Source of the DNA: Ashinkailepas kermadecensis
Lineage: Eukaryota; Arthropoda; Thecostraca; Neolepadidae
Length of the DNA stretch: 64,000 nt
Assembly (NCBI GenBank): GCA_034440615.1
Contig: JAOTOM010003985.1
Coordinates: 111,001-175,000 of the forward strand
Direction of reading: 5' to 3'
Below, one piece after another: positions 1-10,640 of this stretch. Numbering within the stretch: position 1 is the stretch's first letter; every line of letters starts with the position of its first letter. The notes beneath the pieces are model-generated. The model ran no database searches. It had not been told where the DNA came from and was given only the letters and a program-made list of their open reading frames with translations. Position numbers and translations under genes: made by a program.

Positions 1-625
1 TAATGGCCTCCTTCCCGGCTTCACACTTTGGCCCTTGCCTTGGCCCTCAATACGGCTATCAAGGACGACAGCGACTAGTGTTACATTGTCACAAAAACAA
101 TGCAATCGAGACAAGCTGCTCTTTTACCTTTGGCAAGCAAAGATTTCATCCTATTGGCTGAGTTCAAACCACTAAGCCAATCAGCAGCCTCCGTACAGTC
201 AACTGAAGTTGACGAAAGACCAGTAAGCGGCTCTTGACCACCCCTCATTTCGTAGTGTATAAGAACATGACGGCTAAATTTCCATTTTCCCGGAGTGGGA
301 GAAATTAGTTGTCGGTGTGGCATAAACACTATTATTGTCTTGCACTGAAACAATGTAGGTCATGAAATGGAAAGACACTGAAATTTCTGGTTATATGGTG
401 GTCCATTTAAATGCAAAATGTAACCAGATTTGAAGAACGTTTTGGACCCATTTATATCATTTTCATGCATACAATCCATCGGATATCTTTTTTCTTGTAT
501 TGCTTTGGACAGGCCCAGGATGCAAAACGATCAGTTTTGTTCATGTCAATTGATGTAGAGCATCTCAATCTTCAACGAAACAAAAAGAAATGCATTATAT
601 ATAGCTTTTCTTGGCCGTAGATTAA
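1..625. other. No feature seen
   Basis: Mixed-composition sequence. Short frames exist on both strands but none resembles a known protein, and no repeat or inverted repeat was noticed. Confidence 0.5.
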
Positions 626-1826
626 GGCCGCGTTCTTTGTCACGTTCCGTCCAGGAATTCCGTGGACTCTGACGTCATCTGTCGTTCTTTGTCCATTCCG
701 CACGAATTCCGCGGCCAGATTTCGTGGATTCCCCGGGGAACGCGCGGACTGAAAAAAGCTGTCCAGCCCCGTTCTGTGCGGTTTCTTCCAAGATGGCGAC
801 GCACATTGGAAGTGATGTGGCAAGGAAGACATTGCAAATTCGCAAGTAAAGTTGTAGAGTGGATTACGATTGGGCTAGATTGTGCGAAGATGTCACTAAT
901 AAATGCCATGTTCCCACCGGCGAGGGTTTTCCGTTGCAGTGTGGTCAAATTCTCAACTGTTGAGGTGAAACAGCAGTAAGCTAGACACTACCTTCAGAAA
1001 CTTCTTTTTCCGATTATTTGCATCTCCACCCAGTAAACTTGCCGATGTTGACCCGCTGTCCGCACGTGTCGGGGCGAGCTCGACGTCTCGTAAACGGTAT
1101 GCCGACATCGGACCGCTCTCGGCCAGACATCGGCATACTGATCTGGAATATCAACATATGTCGGGTTGAATTCGGTATATCAATAGCAGCCGGCTGACGT
1201 CGGGCCGTTGTCAAACATCCCACTACCCAGCCGACAGCGGGCCCCAAGCGTCCTGACAGCAGCCTGGCAGCGGTCCCACGTTGGCTGGGTTTCGGCTGCA
1301 TATCGGCTTGGCGGACATTCCACTCCTCAGCCGACAGCGGGCCACTGGCGTCCAGATAGCGGAACGACGTCGGTCCGCTGTCGGCATGTTCACTGTGCAA
1401 TGACCAATGCAAATTTCATCCCTGCCCTTGACATGCCTGTCATAGCCTGCCCTGGACATGTCTGACATTCATCTACCTAGAACACGACCCATCTCACAAT
1501 AGTTTCGCATTTTTATGCTTTTTATTGTTGACACCATGAGCATTAAATTAGGCATCAGTGGCCAATAACAATAAGATCATAGTTCGGAGCTTTGTATATT
1601 TACTGGTGTTGCCAACAAGTGATTCAACCACATTGCTTTAATGTAACAGCATGCAATGAATGCTAATCATACGAATTAGTAGGAAGGTTTGTGAACAGCG
1701 ACACAAATGGCTCACATAAGTAATCCGGCGCGAAATTTCACAGAACGTTCCGTGGCTGCAGTCCACGAAATATGTTACGTCACAGTCCACGGAATCCGCG
1801 GAATGAAGGAGACAAAGAACGCACCC
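626..1826. mobile_element. Terminal-inverted-repeat element, about 1.2 kb, non-autonomous
   Basis: The left end GGCCGCGTTCTTTGTC with ATTCCGTGGACTCTGACGT matches the reverse complement of the right end (GGGTGCGTTCTTTGTC, ATTCCGTGGACTGTGACGT). The interior has repeated CCGACAGCGGGCC words near 1230, 1330 and 1375 and no transposase-like frame. The left flank is TTAA and the right flank CTAA, so a TAA- or TTAA-type target is possible but not proved. Confidence 0.6.
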
Positions 1827-2362
1827 TAAAAAGCTCCGACCTGAGTGGCAGCTGGAGAACCTCGAATCCATCGAATCCAAGAAGCGCCGTTCGGATCTGG
1901 CCAGTCTGGGAATGGTGGTTTCCCTTCCTTAGGCGAGCCGAGAATAGAGGCTTCCTTCACTCGGCGAGGACCTTTTCTTGTAAGCACTGAGTTGCCCATT
2001 GGATGGAAAGAGACGAAAGAGGCTCGTTGTAGACATCACCAACTTTGGTAGGAACGACCTACGTATCTATTATCAATATCTTTGCCATTATAGTCGGATA
2101 ATTCAAGGACCAGGTAGTGGGACTACTAATTAATCTCGTGTAGTATCGGCCAAGGTAGGAACTGAGGCCCAATTGAGGTTTGTTGAAATTGAATTCCTCT
2201 CGTTGGTGTAAACATCAGTATCAAAGCAGAAATATAGCAAGCTAGAATTATGCATGCATAACCAGCTTAATGTTGAGAAGTATGGGCAGCCATAGCAAAA
2301 TTGTGATTCCTTATATTTTGCAGTGGTGCACATCTGTATCCCTCTGTTGGTGCCCATGCATC

Positions 2363-2530
2363 CAGTGGCACAGCCTAGGACAGGGTGGCTTTATATACTT
2401 GGGGGGGGGACAAGTGCCCCCTCAATATTTTATTTGCCTCCCAAATGACATCAACTTTTAACATGGGGCCCTATGGAGTGTGCCCCCATATATTTCACCC
2501 TGCCCATTGCCTTTCATGTATCCGCCCCCC
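2363..2530 (+). repeat. Dispersed repeat, copy 1, with an hAT-like left end
   Basis: Starts with CAGTGGCACAGCC, a common hAT-type MITE terminus, followed by a G-rich run. It shares TTTATATAC, AGTGCCCCCTCAAT, CAACTTTTAACATG and GGAGTGTGCC with the reverse complement of 45247-45400. No matching right terminus or 8-bp target duplication was found. The surrounding 1827-2945 holds nothing else recognisable. Confidence 0.5.
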
Positions 2531-2944
2531 CCAATAATTTTCATAAATGAACATCCATGACCTAGAAATAGTATTTTCATAAGTGTGTTTTTAATGTGTT
2601 GGATTGGGATGGAAGAACCTTTTAGCTTGTTTTGTTTTGTTTTGGAAATAAAGCTCTCATTTTCGTAAGACAATATATTTTGTTTCAGGAATAAGGGTTT
2701 GGTCCCCTCCAATGCACCCATACAGTAGTCATTAACTCACAAGCATTGTTGTGCTCTAATGAAATGTTTCAGGGAATTGTGAAGTGCACCCCATCTCATC
2801 CCCCAATCAACTCCATTATTTTTTTTTTTGTCCATACAGCTTCCTGAACATTCCTATGCCATGACAAATCATAATGTGTGTCCACAAATATTTTGGGGAA
2901 GTGATTGTTTTTGTGCTTTGCAAGTTGTGTAGGGACTACTCTAG

Positions 2945-3020
2945 TTCTCTGGTTGGTTGGTTATTGGTTTTATGACACGTCAACTGTTGAGTCATATAGA
3001 GTCGCCAATCTCTCATGCTG
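2945..3020 (-). mobile_element. SINE 3' tail fragment
   Basis: The reverse complement reads GAGAGATTGGCGACTCTATA, then ATGACTCAACAGTTGACGTG, then ACCAATAACCAACC. This is the 3' third of the SINE seen at 56097-56262. The tRNA-like head is absent. Confidence 0.85.
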
Positions 3021-3389
3021 TCATCTGTTGTGCATGCTAGCAAGCTGTCACTCTTCCAGTCTTGCGTGCATCTAATTTTCTGTTCCACTTCTGCATCCTC
3101 TTGGAATGTTACTGCAGCTCTCATGATCACCTGAAATAACAAATGCGCATTATCCTCAATGATGTTGTCAAATTGCTGTGGCAAGTGCATACTATGGCTA
3201 GACAAGATGAAGAGCACCAGAACTAGACGTGGATTTCATTATCATTGATTACCATATGTTATAGGCCCTTGGATCATGCTGTACCCTCTGGTTCATCACA
3301 ATCCAATAATACTATTGGATTATGACAGCTGGTTGAGATTGCCGTTTAAGCAAGGCTCTTCATGATATATCTTGTAATGTAAGGAGTGG

Positions 3390-3800
3390 ATTTTTTTGGA
3401 GTGTATAATTCTTTGGATGACAAAAGTTCCAAAAAAGGACCATATTTCCAACACTGATACCAATAACCACTCTCAGTTGATGCGTGTATTGTTAATATGA
3501 AACCTGAAACTAGTCTCACTTGAGTAACAGCTTCGAATGTTGAACCCAATAGCTATTCTCAGTTCAACTGGCTTCAGGAGAACACTAATCTGCTTATTGG
3601 GACTTTGAAGTAGTGGTTTTACACGAGTACATTTGCGACCCAGGAAGAGTCGGAGTGACACTTGGAACTGGTCTCAATTGAGTATAGCTGTTTAAATTGA
3701 GACCAATCGCTATTCTCAGTCTGACTGGTTTCGCTGAAGACCAAAAGATGTTCCCATTCCTGAGTCTTGAAAGTGGTTTCACATGAGTACATTTGTAAGT
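3390..3800. repeat. Degenerate 165-bp tandem repeat
   Basis: Two fairly full units and one older partial. Shared landmarks are CCAATAGCTATTCTCAGT / CCAATCGCTATTCTCAGT, AACTGGCTTC / GACTGGTTTC, and GAGTACATTTG near 3628 and 3786. Lies just upstream of the 35-bp array. The sequence between the SINE tail and this repeat (3021-3389) shows nothing. Confidence 0.7.
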
Positions 3801-3982
3801 CTCAACGCACTGACATTCTCTTCTGAGAATGGTGTTCTCGGCATGTCGCGAACAGAGTGCTCGTTTTGTGTGGTCTGATTTGAATAGGGAAAATGAGAAC
3901 GTGTACTATTCTCAGAGAATATATACGCTTCTCACATTTTATCCGTGCAGGCACTATTCAGCCGCCACGTTACCATTCGTCA

Positions 3983-4976
3983 CCGCGTCCCTGGTCTCCG
4001 CCACCACCAACTCCACACCACGTCCCTGGCCACCGCCACCACCAACTCCACGCCACGTCCCAGGCCACCGCCACCACCAACTCCACGCCACGTCCCAGGC
4101 CACCGCCACCACCAACTCCACGCCACGTCCCAGGCCACCGCCACCCCACTCCCCCCACCAACTCCACGCCACGTCCCTGGCCAACGCCACCACCAACTCC
4201 ACGCCACGTCCCAGGCCACCGCCACCACCAACTCCACGCCACGTCCCAGGCCATCGCCACCGCCACCACCACGCCACGTCCCAGGCCATCGCCACCACCA
4301 ACTCCACGCCACGTCCCTGGCCACCGCCACCACCAACTCCACGCCACGTCCCAGGCCATCGCCACCACCAACTCCACGCCACGTCCCAGGCCACCGCCAC
4401 CACCAACTCCACGCCACGTCCCAGGCCATCGCCACCACCAACTCCACGCCACGTCCCAGGCCACCGCCACCACCAACTCCACGCCACGTCCCAGGCCACC
4501 GCCACCACCAACTCCACGCCACGTCCCAGGCCATCGCCACCGCCACCACCACGCCACGTCCCAGGCCATCGCCACCACCAACTCCACGCCACGTCCCAGG
4601 CCATCGCCACCACCAACTCCACGCCACGTCCCTGGCCACCGCCACCACCAACTCCACGCCACGTCCCAGGCCACCGCCACCACCAACTCCACGCCACGTC
4701 CCTGGCCACCGCCACCACCAACTCCACGCCACGTCCCAGGCCATCGCCACCGCCAACACCACGCCACGTCCCAGGCCATCGCCACCACCAACTCCACGCC
4801 ACGTCCCTGGCCACCGCCACCACCAACTCCACGCCACGTCCCAGGCCATCGCCACCACCAACTCCACGCCACGTCCCAGGCCACCGCCACCACCAACTCC
4901 ACGCCACGTCCCAGGCCACCGCCACCACCAACTCCACGCCACGTCCCAGGCCACCGCCACCACCAACTCCACACCA
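3983..4976. repeat. 35-bp minisatellite, about 28 copies, open in all six frames
   Basis: The unit contains CCACGTCCCAGGCCACC, then GCCACCACCAACTCCACG. Variants carry CTGG for CAGG, ATC for ACC, or a shortened CCACCACCACG join; one irregular unit lies near 4140-4165. The unit has no stop codon in any frame, and 35 is not a multiple of 3. This explains six overlapping frames of 330-394 codons translating as Pro/Thr/His-rich or Gly/Trp-rich repeats. These are not treated as genes: variation is not codon-like and the frames run straight into flanking DNA. Confidence 0.97.
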
Positions 4977-5002
4977 CACGGCCACAGCCCGATTGTGGCC
5001 GT

Positions 5003-5110
5003 GTGGTGATTAGTGACTGATTAGTGATCAGCCAAAAGCGTGGAGCGTTCTGCCGCTCCCTGCCCGGGCTGTGCCTGTGGGGTGATTAGTGAGTGATTGG
5101 TGATCAGCCA
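5003..5110. repeat. Short direct duplication next to the 35-bp array
   Basis: The phrase GTGGTGATTAGTGACTGATTAGTGATCAGCC is repeated about 80 bases later with small changes. The rest of 5111-5610 contains a 114-codon open frame (5288-5632, +) that I do not recognise, and no other feature. Confidence 0.55.
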
Positions 5111-5613
5111 AGTGTGTGAGCTGACCCGGTGTAGAGATATTAATTCTGGCGTTGACAATGCACCGATATAGCCATTGACACGTTCCGCCCATATTGGTGA
5201 AAATCACAGCCACACCGCATGCTGTCCCAGGTGCCGCCCTGCATGATTATGTGAGCATCATGACATAAAGAGAAATACCCCAAGCGTTTGCAATCAGTAA
5301 GCGATCGCAAGTCAGCAGGAGGGAAACCCACAATAAATAACCTTCGACGCGCATCCGGGCCGCATTTGACCCTGAATATTTATTTCCCTGGTCATTTATT
5401 TCACTTTGGTCTAGGTACGGCTGGCGAGAAGTATTTCATGCTGCTCACTCTTTGCGTTAGCACACAGGCAATGGCACACAGTTTTAACAGTCAATGGTAC
5501 CGCAACAGTGATCTCTGCTTCCAAAGTGTACTGACCGAGGTCAGGGGAAACTTAAGTGCAACATGTTCAAATAATATAAATCATTTAGCGCTCTGGCGAG
5601 GAGCAAATTATTT

Positions 5614-6060
5614 CATCAAAATCACACGATGACCTTTCCTCCATGATTAGAAAAATGGTCGAAAGTTACTTAGATGGTGTATATTCGGGCACAACCCTTC
5701 GTAAAACCACACAAAAATAAGCAATTCCAACTAACGGTCGAATTCTCACTGCCATCATTTATTATCTATGTCGATGTCGTCCCTTGCTAGGCATAGGCTT
5801 TTTGATTCCGGAAACGCCTTCAATAACGCCTCGAAGGCGTCTCCGGAATCAAAAAGTATATGCCTAGCAAGGCACGACATCGACATAGACAATAAAATAT
5901 GGCAGTGAGAATTCGGCCGTTAGTTGGAATTGCTTATTTTTGTTGTGGTTTGACGAAGGGTTGTACCCAAGGCGATATATACCAGGTGGCGTCATCCCTA
6001 CTGCGCAGCTTATTGCGCATGTCCTTAAATGACGTCATCAGGGGTACACACTTAACATGG
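5614..6060. mobile_element. Foldback element: 282-bp near-perfect palindrome inside a dispersed repeat
   Basis: Positions 5687-5968 form one long inverted repeat. The left end GGGCACAACCCTTCGT pairs with ACGAAGGGTTGTACCC, and the apex GATTCCGGAAACGCCTTC pairs with GAAGGCGTCTCCGGAATC around an 11-base loop. The flanks on both sides (5614-5686 and 5969-6055) match, in reverse complement, the single stretch 9615-9778, which lacks the palindrome. No coding potential. Confidence 0.85.
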
Positions 6061-7067
6061 GCCCAGCCGCTTACACGTTCCGAAGATACGCAACGTATGT
6101 ACACTACGGGGGACAAAACGAGTGTTTAAGAGGTGTAGGTGCCCCGGAATGGATCTCCAATACCTTTCATACGCATATTATACCCGAAAGAGCGTGCAAA
6201 GGGAGGTAGAACAAGTCAAATACGGCAGATAATTAACATCTTACCGCGGCGAGATGCAATAAGGACGTATCTGAAGCGTAGTCGTCGCCATGATGGAACC
6301 AGGTGGGGGGGGGGGGGGCGAGTCCCCAATCCGCATAAAATTTAGCATTGGGCTTATGGTATTGCATGACAAAAGTAATTGACCGGAACACCTTTTCATC
6401 CCCTTCTATATGCGGCAGCGCCCCCGATTTAGGGGTCAAGGTAGGTGACAATTGCTTTTTTTTTCTTCAGATCGACAGTACCATAGGGAAAACATGAGAG
6501 GCAGACATTCCTTTGATGGGACATCTGTAAGCCTCCCTGGTGCCAGCTCAGCAACAGGGGTGCAACTTCCAGAAAATGATTTGGGGGACGCAATGCCTGG
6601 GGTTAACAGGAAGACCTTCAGTCGAGAGGCCCGATTAACGCCACATGCTAAAATATGAAATTATTTGGGGGCGGGGGAGGTGGGCTCACGTCAGTCTTAA
6701 AGGGGCTGACCCGTCCGAAAAGTATGTAAAATTTAAGTCTACTTAGGAGGCTACATTTGGCGGACGGACTGCAAAACATTGGGCCCCAAAAGCGGTCAGG
6801 CATGTATCGGTAGCATTCCCTAGCAATGCGTTCAGGACTAGATCTGGATCATTCCAAAACGCCCCTACACGGCGGCGTAGTCGACCTAGTCGGCTTCTGT
6901 GCCGGTTCCGGCTCAGAGCATGAATGAAGGATCGCAATCAAAGTTCGTGGAGCAAAGGGACTTTGCATGTCGTTCTTTCCAATAAATGCTCATAGGCCAC
7001 ATGATAAATACAAGCAACAATGAAGTGGCATACGCCACACCTGCCCCATAGCAGTGCCAGAGCCGAG
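6061..7067. other. No gene seen; contains a poly-G run
   Basis: A run of about 13 G begins near 6306. Several frames of 60-90 codons are present but none looks like a known protein. Confidence 0.5.
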
Positions 7068-7410
7068 AGCAGTGCCAAGTGCCGCCAGAACGGGCCAGCA
7101 TAGAGAGCGCCGCTAGTCTGCCCTTGGTCACAGCGGCAGCAGCAAAACACGCCAACAGGACAGCGGGATCGGGCGGCACTAGAGCAATGTCAAGTGCCGC
7201 CAGGACGGGGGCACAGAGAGCGCCGCCAACCCGTCAATGGTCCAGTCCCAACAGCAAAACACACTAACAAAACGGCAGGATCGGGCGACACGAAAGCAGT
7301 GCCAAGTGCCGCCAGGATGGGCAGCACAGGGGGAGCCGCCAGTCCGCCCCTAGTCATGGCGGCAACAGCAAGCACGGATAGAAAGAGCAGAACCGGGCGA
7401 CACGACACGA
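7068..7410. repeat. 113-bp tandem repeat, three copies
   Basis: Copies start near 7068, 7183 and 7295 with AGCAGTGCCAAGTGCCGCC. Each goes on to a GAGCGCCGCC-type block, a CAGCAGCAAAACAC-type block and GGATCGGGCG. GC-rich; the frames across it are by-products. Confidence 0.85.
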
Positions 7411-7573
7411 TACACGGAAGATACGGTGACAGATGACCGACAGTGTGAAGATGGACATCCTATCGCTGGTTTGTGACATGCTGGCGCACCTACCTAGATG
7501 CCCGCCTCTCTTGCGCTATGCCGAGCGGAGTTCTAGCGCAATCAGCTGATGCGCACATGCAGCCTAACTCGAA

Positions 7574-7924
7574 TCAACCTCCGTGCCACACATCTAACCT
7601 CGGCTGCCGGCTGCTGATGATGCCTACCAGGCGTCTCACGATGCTGGTCTCGCCAGTGCAGGTTGGGTCCGTGATGAAGCAGAAATCAGAATTAAACTGG
7701 TTTACCACCACCATTTACCAGGTATGTGGCATGCAGAGCCGGTCGTGACCGATGGTGATGAACCAAGAGCTGGACACAACGGTCAGGAGCGCCTCCGGTG
7801 CTTCAGACGTCGGACAGCCAAGCGCTGTATTGACACGCCTCATTTTGTAGGTGACTAAGCCGGCAACGAAGGCAAGGCCGTCACGCTCCAGTCCAAGTTT
7901 GCTGATGGTGGTCGCGCTATGTTC
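7574..7924 (-). pseudogene. THAP/P-element-like transposase C-terminal remnant
   Basis: One minus-strand frame of 117 codons with a single internal TAA (7715-7717) reads ERDGLAFVAGLVTYKMRR, NTALGCPTSEA and SSSWFITIGHDRLCMPHTW. After the stop it continues with NQFNSDFCFITDP and TSIVRRLVGII. The order 'GY/AGL..K.R / LG.PT / SW....S.G.L..P' is how P-element/THAP9-type transposases end. The frame is bounded by stops and no THAP zinc finger or catalytic region is nearby, so this is a truncated, dead fragment. The match is from memory of the family pattern. Confidence 0.5.
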
Positions 7925-8455
7925 TTAATGTAAATTGAAGTGGCATCAAACTGGTTCTATTCTATCTATCTATATTTAGTTATAACAAAGATAAGATGCT
8001 CCAAAATGCAACAAGCACACCAGACATGCATGATTCAACACTTCACACCATACAGATCTGGTAGGCAGGTTAATTCATGGAATGGCACCAGGCTTCAGGA
8101 GAGGCAGGTGTTGCCATTGTTACATCAGCTTCAGCTGCATCAGGTAGCCAGGATCATAATCATCAGAGGTAAAGTGGTTGGACCAAATGATTGAGTTTGT
8201 TGGATGAACCCTATCAGCTCTTTTTCACTTTGTCAACCAAGTCTTACATGTATTTTCATCTCTTGGAAACTTAAGCATGTTGATTGACAAACTCTTTTCT
8301 TTCCAGATGTTTCTTCCAGATGTTTGAAAAATAAACCATAGGATACTGACACTGAATTTTAGGCCACCTTCTCTATCTCACTCAAGATGTGTAGGATAAG
8401 CAGTATTATTACAGTTTAAGGTTACCACGGAACAAGTTTTACACCCATTTTACCT

Positions 8456-8775
8456 CCATGAAGCATACAAGAGGGTTAGGTTTAGTTAGGCTAAGCTAGG
8501 TTAGGGTTATGTTGTAAGTTAGAAAAAAAAATGTTTGGGGTGGGGATGATTTGAATTTTAATTGAGTTTTTTCTTTAAAAAAACAGTTCAGGGTAGGTTA
8601 GGTAAGGTCTGGATTTTTTCTTCTTCTGAATTTGAACATTTTTAAAGAACAAAATTAATTTTCCATTTTAACTAAAATAATTTGCTTTCTTGCATAGATG
8701 GCTAGGCTAGGTTAGGTTAGGTTATGCTACATCGCTTTTTTCTTGATTTGGAGCATTACCCTTTTATGCTATATT
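8456..8775. repeat. Interstitial GGTTA/TTAGG-like tracts
   Basis: Degenerate runs such as GGTTAGGTTTAGTTAGGCT, GGGTAGGTTAGG and GGCTAGGCTAGGTTAGG occur three times in 300 bases, separated by AT-rich DNA. TTAGG is the common arthropod telomere unit. These are short and imperfect, so they are interstitial rather than telomeric. Sequence 7925-8455 holds nothing recognisable. Confidence 0.6.
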
Positions 8776-8945
8776 ACCAAACTCCAAGCCCACTTTTGCA
8801 TGATATGCTGCCTCCCATCTGAAAAGTATGCATTTGCAGAGGAAATAAGTGGTCACATCATATTCAGCACATTCATAAGCATTGCATTAGAAAAAGAAAT
8901 TCCGTGAAATCAGAAATTACCTTACACTGAAAATTTACCGGATAC

Positions 8946-8978
8946 GCGGCGTTAACATATCAGATATGTTGACGCCGC
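8946..8978. repeat. 33-bp palindrome
   Basis: GCGGCGTTAACATATC and GATATGTTGACGCCGC are inverted copies (one mismatch) around a single A. The flanks GATAC and TAGATAC are also similar. Confidence 0.8.
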
Positions 8979-9051
8979 TAGATACGGAACACATCTCAAT
9001 TTCCATCGTTTAATACGACGAAGAATGGCTCTTCGATGCTCCTGGGTTTTA

Positions 9052-9233
9052 GACATTGGGTGTAAAGAAAATATACGACCTTCAATATACCAGGAGGTGC
9101 TGAGTTGATATCAAAAGTAACGATAAAGTTTTTTTTTTTTGGGGGGGAAATATAACTTTTATCGTTACTTTTGATATCAATTCAGCACCTCCTGGTATAT
9201 TGAAGGTCGTATATTTTCTTTGCACGCAATGTC
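9052..9233. mobile_element. Second foldback element, 182 bp
   Basis: The left arm GACATTGGGTGTAAAG... pairs with the right arm ...CTTTGCACGCAATGTC, and the inner parts GATATCAAAAGTAACGATAA and TTATCGTTACTTTTGATATC pair perfectly. The loop is a poly-T/poly-G junction. It is flanked by direct ATTTCCATCG words near 8999 and 9235. Confidence 0.8.
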
Positions 9234-9611
9234 AATTTCCATCGCTAATTAACGACAACAAAAGCTACAGTTAACAGTGCAACTACACACAAGATACACC
9301 ACAACACAACACAATAAAATAAAATTCAACTAAAACGCAGGGACAGCGAACACAAGGTGTGACATGAGACATAGAGTTATGTAAACAACTGCGCCATTTA
9401 TGACTCAACTGCGTCATCTAAGAATTTGAGAAAAAGTGTGCCCCTAAAACGCTGCATTTCGTGATGGTGGTGGTCTAATTCGCAGCCTAACTGAAACTGA
9501 TAAATTAACAGCTGGACAAGATTCTAAAGGCATAGACGCGATATTAGAAGATTTAGAAAGTGAGCTGAAGTGAAAAGTATTTTCATTTTAACATACAACA
9601 AACCATTAAAA

Positions 9612-9780
9612 CGGCCCTAAAGGTGTACCCCAGATGACGTCATTTGTACCATTCGAGGCGACACGCAGGAAGGCATGGGGATGACAAGGGCATGGTTGTA
9701 CCCGAATATACACCATCTAAGTAACTTTCGACTATTTTTATAATCATCGAAGAGAGGTCATCGTATGATTTTGATGTTCA
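9612..9780. repeat. Related dispersed repeat lacking the palindrome
   Basis: Contains GTGTACCCCAGATGACGTCATTT, then GGTTGTACCCGAATATACACC, then AAGTAACTTTCGACTATTTT. In reverse complement these match the two flanks of the foldback at 5687-5968. The interval 9241-9611 shows nothing else. Confidence 0.75.
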
Positions 9781-10179
9781 AATAATGTTGTATTAAAGTC
9801 AACCTTGTCAAGCATGTGCTTATGCACCTGTGATTTCGCACGCACCTGTTCTGTGCTTCGTGACAATTGGACTGACGCGAGCTGCTCACACACCAAGTGT
9901 GGATAATTTCCGATAAAATCATTGTTTTGAACAGCTTCATGGGACAATATTTTCAAATGTTCAGTTCTCTGAGATATTTAAATCTGCAAAATGGCATCTA
10001 TATCAACATAGACGCATATTTCGATGAACTCAGTACCCCTCTCTATACTAGCATCGCCTCATCTCGGTTCGGTATCGTACTGAACCGATATTTGCATTGT
10101 AAACAGCCTATGTGTATGCGTCCAAGGTCCTCCCACCGTCTCATGGCCCATGGGTGCCCTGACATCGCTCTGCGGCGCA

Positions 10180-10640
10180 TCAGACCACGCCGTCAGACGT
10201 GCACCGAGGAGTTCCACCGGCATGTTGACGCTGTCTCCCACGGCATTCCCGTCAATATGCGGCAGCACAACCACCTGAACCCGCCAGGTCGGGAATGCGC
10301 CATCTCGCCAAGGTCGTCGTTGTCTATTGTGGCGCGCGGCGGGAGTGTAGCGCGGGCGGGACTGGGAGGAGCGGGGCGAGTGCCCACGCGCATTGGTCCG
10401 GCTGCGCCGACGGCCGGCTCGTCGCCGGCGGCGGCGTGACGAGGCGTCGCCGGGGGGCGGCGGCGCGCAGACGGTCCGGCAGCTGACCTCGCCGCCGGCG
10501 CCTGCGGTCGGGCCGGCTCTCGTGCCGACCGTGAACCCTGCGCTTCCCGCATCCGGGAGCGTCCTCCGCCACGTGTAACGGTGTGATGATGCGGCGTCCG
10601 TCGGCGACACGACACGCCGCCGGCGATAGACGTCGGCACA
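10180..10640. promoter_or_regulatory. CpG-rich island, possible promoter
   Basis: This stretch is far richer in CpG than its neighbours and includes GCGCATTGGTCCG (an inverted CCAAT box) near 10389. Long frames on both strands (to 187 codons) are Arg/Pro/Ala-rich and look compositional. No linked coding exon was recognised. Sequence 9781-10179 shows nothing. Confidence 0.3.

Noticed and set aside
3829..5020. Overlapping frames of 330-394 codons on both strands
   Set aside because: All come from a stop-free 35-bp tandem unit. The translation is the repeat cycling through frames, without codon-level constraint.
8456..8775. Telomere array
   Set aside because: The GGTTA runs are short, degenerate and separated by other sequence. 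Interstitial only.
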